Below are positions 26,258-33,321 of a stretch of DNA of 64,000 nucleotides, piece after piece. The stretch is taken from contig CALXHQ010000006.1 in NCBI GenBank assembly GCA_944388145.1, positions 62,001-126,000 of the forward strand. Reading direction: 5' to 3'. Under the pieces are notes generated by a model. That model saw nothing but the letters and a program-made list of their open reading frames with translations. It was not told the DNA's origin and searched no databases. This DNA comes from an uncultured Gemmiger sp. GTDB taxonomy: Bacteria; Bacillota; Clostridia; Oscillospirales; Ruminococcaceae. The first letter of the stretch is position 1, and each line of letters opens with the position of its first letter. A program made the translations under genes and the position numbers.

Positions 26258-27260
26258 GGTAGTTTCTCCTTATATTGGTTGCGATGGGTGCCTGGTGCAG
26301 CGCAGTGAAGGGCACAAAGTCCCTGCCGCGGTCGGGCACCGGGGACAGCGCGTCCAGCCAGGCAAACAGATCCGGCAAAGCCGGGTCTATGCCGCATTGC
26401 CGGCAGAGCGCAGCCATATCCGCAGGCAGCGGGCTGAGCATCCGGCGGCAGGCGCCGTCCAGAGGGTGGCAAAAGCGAAGCGCCGCACAGTGCAGCGCGT
26501 GGCGGCTGATTCCGCCGGCGTGACCACCATAGAGGGTGTCCCCTGCCAACGGGCAGCCGAGATAAGAAAAGTGCACCCGGATTTGGTGGGTGCGGCCGGT
26601 AATCGGGTAGCAGGCAACCAGCGTATAACCGCCGCCCCGGGTCAAAACCTGGTAGCGCGTTTGGCTGGGTTTGCCGTCCCGTGCCACCGTGCGGCCGATA
26701 ATGGAATCCCCGCGGCGGGCTATGGGGGTGTCGATGACCCCCTCGGCCTCCGGCAGGTTCCCTTCCGCGATGGCAATATAGCATTTGCAGGCAGACTTTG
26801 CCAGCAGCGGTGCCGCAAAGGCATTGCCCGCGCAGAGAACAAGACCGCTGGTATTTTTGTCAATACGGTTGACAGGGCGAAATACGCCGCTTTTTCCCTC
26901 TGCGGTAAGATGCCACAGCCAGCCATTGGCCAAAGTGGCGTCGGGATAATTCAAAGTAGGATGTACGGCAAGGCCTGCAGGCTTGTTCAGCACGGCGACA
27001 AAATCATCCTCGTACCGGATTTGAAACGGGACAGGCTGGGGCCTGACCGTGGTAGCCGGTTCCGGCGGCAGGGCAAACCAGAGCTGCTGCCCCGGCTGCA
27101 CCGGCATATCGGTATGGATTGACATATTGTCTGCAAAAAAGCCACCGGTCTCATGCTTGACGGCGCGAATCAACCCCGCCGACAGGCCTTGCCGGCGCAG
27201 AAAGGCGTCCAGGCGCTGCCCCCCGGCCGAACCCGGAACCCGGCAGGTCAGATAGAGCAT
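26226..27260 (-). CDS. RluA-family RNA pseudouridine synthase
   Basis: Isomerises uridine to pseudouridine in rRNA or tRNA. The 344-residue protein has an S4-like N-terminal part (GGQRLDAFLRRQGLSAGLIRAVK) and the catalytic motif VNRIDKNTSGLVL with the essential Asp. The family segment ITGRTHQIRVHFSYLGCPLAGDTLYGG also fits. The ATG at 27260 has GGGAGGTG upstream; upstream in-frame codons to 27356 run into the promoter. RluC/RluD/YlyB specificity cannot be assigned. First gene of a unit with the two M23 paralogues. Confidence 0.9.
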   Translation of the reverse strand: MLYLTCRVPGSAGGQRLDAFLRRQGLSAGLIRAVKHETGGFFADNMSIHTDMPVQPGQQLWFALPPEPATTVRPQPVPFQIRYEDDFVAVLNKPAGLAVHPTLNYPDATLANGWLWHLTAEGKSGVFRPVNRIDKNTSGLVLCAGNAFAAPLLAKSACKCYIAIAEGNLPEAEGVIDTPIARRGDSIIGRTVARDGKPSQTRYQVLTRGGGYTLVACYPITGRTHQIRVHFSYLGCPLAGDTLYGGHAGGISRHALHCAALRFCHPLDGACRRMLSPLPADMAALCRQCGIDPALPDLFAWLDALSPVPDRGRDFVPFTALHQAPIATNIRRNYREIQRRDFDN

Positions 27261-27344
27261 GGCGCACCTCCCGCTGCGGAAGTTCTGTACCGTGCCGCAG
27301 AGCCCCGGGCATGGCAAAGCCACCGCTATGCAGTGGTTAGTGAG

Positions 27345-27373
27345 ATTATACCACAAAGGCAGTACAGTTGCAA
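27345..27373 (-). promoter_or_regulatory. sigma-A promoter of the RluA-M23 unit
   Basis: Minus strand TTGCAA (27373-27368), 17 bp, TATAAT (27350-27345) with an extended TGG immediately before the -10; about 85 bp from the start codon. Confidence 0.75.
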
Positions 27374-27430
27374 ACCATTGCGGGATGTTTCACAGGTGGT
27401 AATTTCTGGCGGGACCAGATGCGTGGCGGC

Positions 27431-27459
27431 TTGCCAAGGTGCACAGGATATGCTATACT
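27431..27459 (+). promoter_or_regulatory. sigma-A promoter of rnpB
   Basis: TTGCCA (27431-27436), 17 bp, TATACT (27454-27459), seven bases before the predicted 5' end of the RNase P RNA. Confidence 0.8.
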
Positions 27460-27465
27460 GTTTAG

Positions 27466-27828
27466 CAAACGAGTGGAACATACGGCGGCGGGGCGGCTTT
27501 GTCCGCCCTGAGGAAAGTCCGGGCTTTTCAGAGGCATGGCAACTGCTAACGGCAGCCGGGGGTGACCCCAGGGATAGTGCAACAGAAATAGACCGCCCGG
27601 CCGGCAACGGTCGGGTAAGGATGGAAAGGCGAGGTAAGAGCTCACCAGCGCACTGGCGACTTTGCGGCTATGTAAACCCTGTCAGAAGCAACATCCGTAT
27701 GGGACATGATGCGGAGCCTCGCGCGTCCCGGAGATGGCATGCGGGATTTCCCGCGGAGCCTTGCGGCAACGCAAGGTCAAGATAGATCGTCGTTTAATAC
27801 AGAACCCGGCTTACGGTCCAGTCGTTTT
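27466..27828 (+). ncRNA. rnpB: RNase P RNA (bacterial)
   Basis: Catalytic RNA that matures tRNA 5' ends. The universal P4 strands are present: GAGGAAAGTCC (27510-27520) and ACAGAACCCGGCTTACGG (about 27799-27816). So are the conserved AGAAATAGACCGCC and GGTAAGAGCTCACCAG segments. The ends pair as helix P1, AACGA-TGGA (27468-27477) with TCCA-TCGTT (27817-27826). Length is about 363 nt. It faces the sporulation operon convergently and shares a bidirectional terminator with it. Confidence 0.95.
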
Positions 27829-27831
27829 ATC

Positions 27832-27891
27832 AAAACATAACGCGGCTGCCGCAGTGGAAGCTCCACAGCGGCAGCCGCGTTTTATGTTTTG
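27832..27891. terminator. bidirectional terminator between rnpB and bofA
   Basis: GC-rich 12-bp stem (27841-27852 with 27868-27879) extended by AAAACATAA/TTATGTTTT flanks. It serves rnpB on the plus strand and the sipL-spoIVA-yaaL-bofA operon on the minus strand. Confidence 0.88.
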
Positions 27892-27907
27892 TATCTTGCC
27901 CGGGCGG

Positions 27908-28159
27908 TTACAGCAGCAGCTGCAAAAGCAGCACCCCCACCACGCCAGGAACCCCCAGCACGGTGGCCGCAAAACCGGTAAACGGGTTCAACGGCAGCGT
28001 AACGCCGGTATAGGGAGCCAACAGTGCCACCGCGGCAAGCCCGGCCACACCGCAGACCGCGCTGGCCAGCAGCCCCAGCAGAGCGTGTTTTTGCCGGGCC
28101 GCACAACGCGCAACCACTACCACGCAGATGGCACCGGCTGCCATCAGCCAGATGGGCAT
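27908..28159 (-). CDS. bofA: pro-sigma-K processing inhibitor BofA family protein
   Basis: In Bacillus, BofA holds the SpoIVFB protease inactive in the outer forespore membrane until the engulfed spore signals. This 83-residue protein has hydrophobic segments and the family's C-terminal signature GVTLPLNPFTGFAATVLGVPGV. The ATG at 28159 follows GGGAGGTGACACTCC and overlaps the yaaL end by 16 bp. In Bacillus, bofA follows recR-yaaL; here yaaL-bofA are attached to spoIVA. Whether sigma-K processing exists in this organism cannot be judged, as spoIVFB is not in the window. Confidence 0.85.
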   Translation of the reverse strand: MPIWLMAAGAICVVVVARCAARQKHALLGLLASAVCGVAGLAAVALLAPYTGVTLPLNPFTGFAATVLGVPGVVGVLLLQLLL

Positions 28160-28359
28160 GGAGTGTCACCTCCCCGCACATCCCGCAGCAGTGCCCGGTA
28201 ATGGCACATCAGCGCCGCCCGCTCGTAAACCAATTGTTCGACAATCAACGGGTCCTGTACCTGGGCAAATCGACGGTCGTTTTCGGCCAGTGCATCCGCC
28301 ACGGCGGCCAGCTCCGCCTGCCGTGCGCGGCGCTGTCTGTCCTTTGCCAAAAAGCGCAT
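28144..28359 (-). CDS. yaaL: YaaL-like small protein (DUF2508)
   Basis: A 71-residue, highly charged helical protein with the DUF2508 pattern: basic N-terminus, alternating Ala/Leu/Glu helix, then DPLIVEQLVYERAALMCHYRALLRD. No catalytic residues and no membrane segment. The ATG at 28359 has GGGGGAGG nine bases upstream and lies 16 bp after spoIVA. It is translationally coupled to bofA. The yaaL-bofA pairing matches Bacillus. Molecular role is unknown. Confidence 0.75.
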   Translation of the reverse strand: MRFLAKDRQRRARQAELAAVADALAENDRRFAQVQDPLIVEQLVYERAALMCHYRALLRDVRGGDTPCPSG

Positions 28360-28375
28360 GGCATCGCCTCCCCCG

Positions 28376-29851
28376 TCACAGCAAAATGCAGATCAGTCCA
28401 TCGCAGCCATCGTTGATGATGCGCTCCAGCGTCACTTGCAGACGGCTGCGGGCCTCCTGGGGCATATGCAGCAACTTGGCCTGTACCCCCTCATTTACCA
28501 GCTCGTTGAGGCTTTTGCCAAAAATGTTCGTGTTCCACAGCTTTCCGGGGTCGCTCTCGAAATCCTGCAAAATGCTGCGGATCAGCTCCTCCCCCTGCTG
28601 CTCACTGCCCACACTGGGGGAGATTTCGGTATGGATGGTGGCTTTCATGATATGCAGCGAGGGTGCACTGGCCGACAATCGCACCCCGTACTGGCCCCCC
28701 TGGCGGACAATCTCAGGCTCTTCCAACGTCAGCTCATCGATGTCCGGCATAACAATGCCGTAACCTGTGGCATCCACCTGGTCCAAAGCCCCTTTGATCT
28801 TGTCATAGGCCCGCTTGGCCCTGGCCAAGCTGACCACACAGGGCAGTAGCGTGGCTTCGTCCACGATATCCAGCCCGGTCTGCTCCCCCAGAATCCGGTA
28901 GAAAATGTCGGATGAAAGTTTCAGTGTGATGTGCACGCTGCCGGTGGCCAAATCCATACCACAGAGGCTGGCTCCCGTGAGGTATTCACAGTCAATGGCT
29001 GGGGTTTGCCCGGCCACATCCCGCATGCGCTGAATGCCTGCCGCGTATTGCTGCAAGGCACCGTACACAGCGTTTTGCAGCCAGTGACCGGGCTCCAGCA
29101 TGGTAACCCAGTGGGGCATATTGACAGCGATCTCCTGGACCGGAAACTCGTACAACAGCTGTTTGAGGATGGTGTCCAGCTTTTCGGCAGTGATCTGGGT
29201 GCAGTTGACCGGAATGACGGGATGCCCGTAGTCCCGCTCCAGGCCGGCGGCAAGGCTGCGGCTGGCCTCGCTGTCCGGATCCACACAGTTGAGAAGGATC
29301 AGGTAGGGTTTGCCAATGTCATTCAGCTCGGCAATGATGCGCTGTTCGGCGTCCAGGTAGTTTTCCCGGGGAATCTCGGCAATACTGCCGTCTGTAGTGA
29401 CCACCAGCCCGACAGTGGCATGTTCCCGGATGACCCGACGGGTGCCGGTCTCGGCGGCCAGGTCGAAGGGAACCGCCTTATCAAACCAGGGGCTTTTGAC
29501 CAGGCGCGGGGCATTGTTCTCTTCATGGCCCAGGGCCCCCTGAACCATGTACCCCACACAGTCCACCAGCCGGGCGCGGAAACTTCCGCCGCCGGACAGC
29601 TCCACCTCCACCGCCTTTTCCGGGATGAACTTGGGCTCGGTGGTCATAATGGTGCGCCCCGCTGCCGACTGGGGCAGTTCATCGGTGGCGCGGGCTCGCT
29701 GGGCCTCGTTTTGGATATGGGGCAGAAGCATCAGCTCGGCAAAACGCTTGATCAGGGTACTTTTGCCGCTGCGCACCGGCCCCACAACGCCGATATAGAT
29801 GTCGCCGCCGGTGCGCTGGGCAATGTTCTGGTAAATTTGTTCCTGCGTCAC
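28376..29851 (-). CDS. spoIVA: stage IV sporulation protein A, coat basement-layer ATPase
   Basis: Cytoskeletal ATPase that polymerises on the forespore surface and forms the base of the spore coat. The 491-residue protein is the family length. N-terminal TRAFAC-type NTPase: Walker A GVVGPVRSGKST, switch/Walker B region RARLVDCVGYMV, and LVVTTDGSIAEIPRENY. The C-terminus ends in GCDGLICILL, the region SpoVM and SipL contact in other species. The GTG at 29851 has AAAGGAGG seven bases upstream and gives the canonical VTQEQIYQNIAQRT start. It is 14 bp downstream of sipL and 16 bp upstream of yaaL. Confidence 0.97.
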   Translation of the reverse strand: MTQEQIYQNIAQRTGGDIYIGVVGPVRSGKSTLIKRFAELMLLPHIQNEAQRARATDELPQSAAGRTIMTTEPKFIPEKAVEVELSGGGSFRARLVDCVGYMVQGALGHEENNAPRLVKSPWFDKAVPFDLAAETGTRRVIREHATVGLVVTTDGSIAEIPRENYLDAEQRIIAELNDIGKPYLILLNCVDPDSEASRSLAAGLERDYGHPVIPVNCTQITAEKLDTILKQLLYEFPVQEIAVNMPHWVTMLEPGHWLQNAVYGALQQYAAGIQRMRDVAGQTPAIDCEYLTGASLCGMDLATGSVHITLKLSSDIFYRILGEQTGLDIVDEATLLPCVVSLARAKRAYDKIKGALDQVDATGYGIVMPDIDELTLEEPEIVRQGGQYGVRLSASAPSLHIMKATIHTEISPSVGSEQQGEELIRSILQDFESDPGKLWNTNIFGKSLNELVNEGVQAKLLHMPQEARSRLQVTLERIINDGCDGLICILL

Positions 29852-29865
29852 GTCGGGTCCTCCTT

Positions 29866-31407
29866 TCACAGCGCTGCCGGAATAAGCAGGCAGGCTTTCT
29901 CGGTGGTCATTTCCTGCAGCGGCGTGCCGGTGTCGTCCAGATGGTTGGCCGCGGCCAGATCTTTGGCGCGGGCATGGTAGCGTTTGGCAATGTCAAAGAT
30001 GCATTCCCCCGCCGAAGCATAGTAGAGGTACAGCGCCGGACCGTCAGACTTATCCGGGAATTCCTCCCCCAGGGCGACATCCTGCACAGCCGGAAGCGCC
30101 TGTACCGCCAGCAGCCAGCCATCCAGACAGATTTCCACCTCCACCCGCAGGCTGCCGCCTGCCCGGGTGGAAATCACCTTGCCTACCGTTGCCGAGGCCC
30201 GCAGGCAGTAATCCGCAGGGGTGCCGGGCAGAGGCTGCGGCAGCCGCCAGGTAAAAGCCCTGTCATAGCAGGTCAGTTCGCCGCGCGGGTCGGCACAGAT
30301 CAGATGGGCGGTGGCTTTGCCGGCAAACAGTACCGAACCGGAATCATCGCCGGGCTGTGCAGCGAGCGCCCCCAGTGTGACAAAGCAGCCCAGTACATCG
30401 GCTTCCGGATCGGGGAGGTCATCGCTGAATTCAGCCTGGACAGTACGGGGCAGATCAGCGGTGGGTGCCAACAGGCGGCAGGCCACCTGTTCCACCTGGG
30501 TTTGGCAGAGGGTGGAGTAGGCGTCAGACACGGCGATGTACTGGACCGCGCGCCACAGCTCGGCATGGAGTTTCCATGTAACAGTCAAAACCGGGTCGGC
30601 AGCGCCCTCCCCTGCTTCCAATGTGCAGGCCAATATCTCACCCCAGAAAAGGCACTCGTCACCCTCGGCGGCACCGGCCACATCCAGCGTCTGGCGGACC
30701 GAGATCTCGGTCTGGCGGCAGACCAGCTCCTCAGTACCGGCCGCACGGTAGATTGCCTGCATTCGCAGCGTTCCCTGACAGTTGAGCTGTCCCGCAACCA
30801 CTGTGGCGCTGTCCGGCAGAAAAACGCCGGAGATATCCAGCACCACTGTGCCGCCACCCGGCATGGCAATCCTGCTCTCTGCGGTGAATGTTTTTTCCTC
30901 CACGACCGCGCAGGACAGGCCATTCATCACGCGGGTGCGCTGCTCGATGCCGCAGTCTGCCAGAGAGGTGACCAGTTCCAGCTGGTCCACCACCTGAACT
31001 GCGACGTTAAGGGCATAGGCCCCCCGCAGATCGATACGGTGCTCACTGATGGCGCGGCAGTTGACGTATTCAGTCTCCCCTGACACCAGGGCCGGCCCCT
31101 GCTGATAGCGGCCTTCCGGCAGGTCCACAGACTTTTCAAAGGGAAATTTCTGTTCGATGCGGTAGAGCTGCGCCCCCGCCTCGTCCGACTGATAATAGAC
31201 GGTACAGCGCAGATAGCCCTCTCCCTGCCACTTTGCGGCAGCGGTATGGTTCTGCATCAGCACCGGTTCAACCAGACATTTCACGATCTTGAACACTGCG
31301 GGCAGATAGTCCGGGATCAGGACCTCCGTCTCCACCGGCAATTCCAGCCTTGTCTCCCACCGGCCGCCATAGGCGGTGACGGTATCTTTGAACACCTTCA
31401 GCTCCAT
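29866..31407 (-). CDS. sipL: SpoIVA-interacting coat morphogenetic protein SipL (DUF3794-LysM)
   Basis: In Clostridioides, SipL binds SpoIVA through its LysM domain and is needed to attach the coat; it replaces Bacillus SpoVID. This 513-residue protein has DUF3794/SPOCS-type repeats (for example RWETRLELPVETEVLIPDYLPAVFKIVK, the segment near IEQRTRVMNGLSC, and a third near DYCLRASATVGKVIST). It ends with a LysM-like domain (LYYASAGECIFDIAKRYHARAKDLAAANHL). The ATG at 31407 follows AAAGGGG. The longer frame to 31509 crosses the promoter. Direct adjacency to spoIVA and spoVM strongly supports the assignment. Confidence 0.9.
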   Translation of the reverse strand: MELKVFKDTVTAYGGRWETRLELPVETEVLIPDYLPAVFKIVKCLVEPVLMQNHTAAAKWQGEGYLRCTVYYQSDEAGAQLYRIEQKFPFEKSVDLPEGRYQQGPALVSGETEYVNCRAISEHRIDLRGAYALNVAVQVVDQLELVTSLADCGIEQRTRVMNGLSCAVVEEKTFTAESRIAMPGGGTVVLDISGVFLPDSATVVAGQLNCQGTLRMQAIYRAAGTEELVCRQTEISVRQTLDVAGAAEGDECLFWGEILACTLEAGEGAADPVLTVTWKLHAELWRAVQYIAVSDAYSTLCQTQVEQVACRLLAPTADLPRTVQAEFSDDLPDPEADVLGCFVTLGALAAQPGDDSGSVLFAGKATAHLICADPRGELTCYDRAFTWRLPQPLPGTPADYCLRASATVGKVISTRAGGSLRVEVEICLDGWLLAVQALPAVQDVALGEEFPDKSDGPALYLYYASAGECIFDIAKRYHARAKDLAAANHLDDTGTPLQEMTTEKACLLIPAAL

Positions 31408-31510
31408 AATGCGCTTGCCCCTTTCTGCGGGTGTATATCTAAAACCGTAAAGCGCAGCGCCAAGGCCAGGGCTGCACCGCCATGCCTGTCGGTGCGCTTT
31501 CTTGTGCATC

Positions 31511-31534
31511 TATATGCGGGCATGGTGAAAAATA
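31511..31534 (-). promoter_or_regulatory. candidate sigma-E promoter of sipL-spoIVA-yaaL-bofA
   Basis: Minus strand TATTTTT (31534-31528) and CATATAGAT (31516-31508), with about 15 bp between the TAT of the -35 and the -10. This resembles sigma-E elements (ATATTTT / CATACAAT), with three mismatches in the -10. It lies about 100 bp upstream of sipL and downstream of the spoVM terminator. Confidence 0.35.
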
Positions 31535-31551
31535 GGCATACGAAAATGGGC

Positions 31552-31594
31552 AAAAGAAAGCCCCGGTCCGTCCTTGTTCAGGACAGTACCGGGG
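31552..31594 (-). terminator. terminator downstream of spoVM
   Basis: Imperfect stem CCCCGGTCCGTCC/GGACAGTACCGGGG (31561-31573 with 31581-31594), followed on the minus strand by CTTTCTTTT (31560-31552). Confidence 0.75.
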
Positions 31595-31605
31595 TTGGGC
31601 AGAAT

Positions 31606-31677
31606 TTACTTCACCTTAAAGACAGCGCGCAGCAGCCAGCTGAGGGCCTTTGGACATTTGACAACGACAATTTGCAT
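31606..31677 (-). CDS. spoVM: SpoVM, spore-coat membrane-curvature peptide
   Basis: A 23-residue micro-ORF, starting MQIVVVKCPKALSWLLRAVF and ending Lys-Val-Lys. It aligns without gaps to Bacillus SpoVM (MKFYTIKLPKFLGGIVRAML...): Lys7, Pro9, Lys10, Leu12, Arg17 and Ala18 match. Pro9 is the residue that lets the amphipathic helix lie shallowly in convex membrane. The ATG at 31677 has a near-perfect GGGAGGTG ribosome site. It has its own terminator and a sigma-E-like -10, and it sits just upstream of sipL-spoIVA, its functional partners. SpoVM anchors SpoIVA to the forespore surface. Confidence 0.9.
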   Translation of the reverse strand: MQIVVVKCPKALSWLLRAVFKVK

Positions 31678-31718
31678 GGCACACACCTCCCAATCTGCCT
31701 TTTCAGGCCGTGTATGCC

Positions 31719-31743
31719 ATTGTATGCCGCCGTACAAAGATGT
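31719..31743 (-). promoter_or_regulatory. sigma-E promoter candidate of spoVM
   Basis: Minus strand CATACAAT (31726-31719) is an exact sigma-E -10 consensus, about 40 bp before the spoVM start codon. The -35 region (around ACATCTT, 31743-31737) is a poor match and spaced short. The element overlaps the end of thiN. Confidence 0.5.
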
Positions 31744-31744
31744 G

Positions 31745-32392
31745 TCACATTGGCTGGTCCGCCCGGGTCAGCACCACCAGGCCGCTGCCGCCGGTACAGG
31801 CGAGGCGGGCCTGGGGGGCAGTAAACTCATTGCTGACACCCAGGGGAAAATTCGGTGCCAACACGGCGTTTTGCAGTGGATAGAACACGCCGGAGATATC
31901 CACGCCAGTGAGCGGGCCATCCAGCGGAAAGACTGAAAGATACATCCAGTCCGCGCGTTCCAGCGTCAAAGGATGGCCGGGCAACAGGTAGTGCAGCTCA
32001 CTGCGCTCATCGGCAAGGCGGGTCCTCACTCCGCTTTTGGCCAAAAACAGACCGGTGGCAAGGTTGGCCAGCGTGTGTTCCAAACGCTTGCCCCCCAAGG
32101 CGCCCAGCATCGTAACTCTCTTTGCTCCCCGCTCCACAAGCCAACGCGCAGCAAAGTGGGTGTCGGTGTCATCCTTGACGTGGGGCAATACGATGGTGTG
32201 ATCGTTTTCTGTGGGCTTGGGGGCGGAGTCAAAGTCACCGACAATCAGGTCGGGCGTGATACCAAGATGCTCCGCATTGCGGTAGCCTGCGTCGCAGGCG
32301 ATAATGCAGTCGCAATCGGTCAGATAATGCCGCAATTGCGAAGTCACCGGACAGGCGGACAGGATTACGGCGTGTTGGATAGGGGGATACAT
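31745..32392 (-). CDS. thiN: thiamine pyrophosphokinase
   Basis: Transfers pyrophosphate from ATP to thiamine, giving the cofactor TPP. The 215-residue protein has IIACDAGYRNAEHLGITPDLIVGDFDS and HVKDDTDTHFAARW, the substrate and metal motifs of the ThiN/TPK fold. ALGGKRLEHTLANL follows. The ATG at 32392 has GGAGGTG upstream; the 26-residue extension overlaps rsgA and lacks similarity. Last gene of the long prkC operon; rpe, usually just upstream, is absent. Confidence 0.93.
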   Translation of the reverse strand: MYPPIQHAVILSACPVTSQLRHYLTDCDCIIACDAGYRNAEHLGITPDLIVGDFDSAPKPTENDHTIVLPHVKDDTDTHFAARWLVERGAKRVTMLGALGGKRLEHTLANLATGLFLAKSGVRTRLADERSELHYLLPGHPLTLERADWMYLSVFPLDGPLTGVDISGVFYPLQNAVLAPNFPLGVSNEFTAPQARLACTGGSGLVVLTRADQPM

Positions 32393-32454
32393 GGCGGTCA
32401 CCTCCGTGCAGAGCACAAGATCGGGCGGGTGCTGTGGCACCCGCCCGGCGGCAC

Positions 32455-33321
32455 TTATTTGGTTTCCCAATCCTTGATTTGGGCAGCTTCCTCATACATG
32501 GCCAGGTAACTGGCATAGCGGCTGGGGGAAATTTTGCCTTCCGCCAGCGCCTGCCGCACAGCACAGCCTTTCTCGGACCGGTGGGAACATCCCACAAAGC
32601 GGCACTGTTCCCGGTAGGGCTCCATCTCGGGAAAAACCTGTTCCAGCTTTTCTTTGGGGATTCGGCAGAGACGTTGGGTTTCCAGGCTGGCAAAGCCAGC
32701 CGTATCAGCGATACGGCCGCCGCAGACCTCAAAGATCTCGGTCTCCCGGGTGGTATGCCGGCCGCGGCCCAGCTTGCGGCTGATCTCGCCGGTTTCCCGG
32801 TGGAGCTCCGGCGCAATGGTGTTGAGGAGGGTGGACTTGCCCACACCGGAATTGCCGCAGAAGGCGCACAGCCGCCCGTGGATCCAACCGCGGATCTGGT
32901 CCAGCCCCTCACCGGTATTGTAGTGGACAAACACCAGCGGGATACCGCTGTCCCGGTAATCTTTGGCCAGAGTGTCCGGAGCAGTAAGGTCAGTTTTTGT
33001 GAACACCAACACCGGCTGCACATTCTGGTAAATTGCGGCAGCGGTGAGCTTGTCCAGCACCAGCGTGCTGGGCACCGGCTGAGTGGTGCTGGCAACAATA
33101 AACAATACGTCCAGGTTGGCAATGGGCGGCCGGATAAAGACATTCTTGCGGGGGGCGATCTCATCAATCGTATTTTCCTCATCGTTGAGGGTGACATAAT
33201 CCCCCGCCACCGGCGAGATACCCCGCTTGCGAAAAATGCCCCGGGCGCGGCATTCCCGGATGCCCGTTTCAGTACGGACATAGTAAAAGCCGCCCACGCC
33301 CTTTGTAATATAGCCCGTCAT
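32455..33321 (-). CDS. rsgA: ribosome small-subunit-dependent GTPase A
   Basis: Late 30S assembly GTPase. The 288-residue protein has an N-terminal OB fold and a circularly permuted G domain: G4 VLVFTKTDLT comes first, then G1 CGNSGVGKSTLLN and G3 IADTAGF. The C-terminal zinc finger is CRFVGCSHRSEKGCAV. The ATG at 33321 overlaps the prkC stop by four bases. Confidence 0.96.
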   Translation of the reverse strand: MTGYITKGVGGFYYVRTETGIRECRARGIFRKRGISPVAGDYVTLNDEENTIDEIAPRKNVFIRPPIANLDVLFIVASTTQPVPSTLVLDKLTAAAIYQNVQPVLVFTKTDLTAPDTLAKDYRDSGIPLVFVHYNTGEGLDQIRGWIHGRLCAFCGNSGVGKSTLLNTIAPELHRETGEISRKLGRGRHTTRETEIFEVCGGRIADTAGFASLETQRLCRIPKEKLEQVFPEMEPYREQCRFVGCSHRSEKGCAVRQALAEGKISPSRYASYLAMYEEAAQIKDWETK

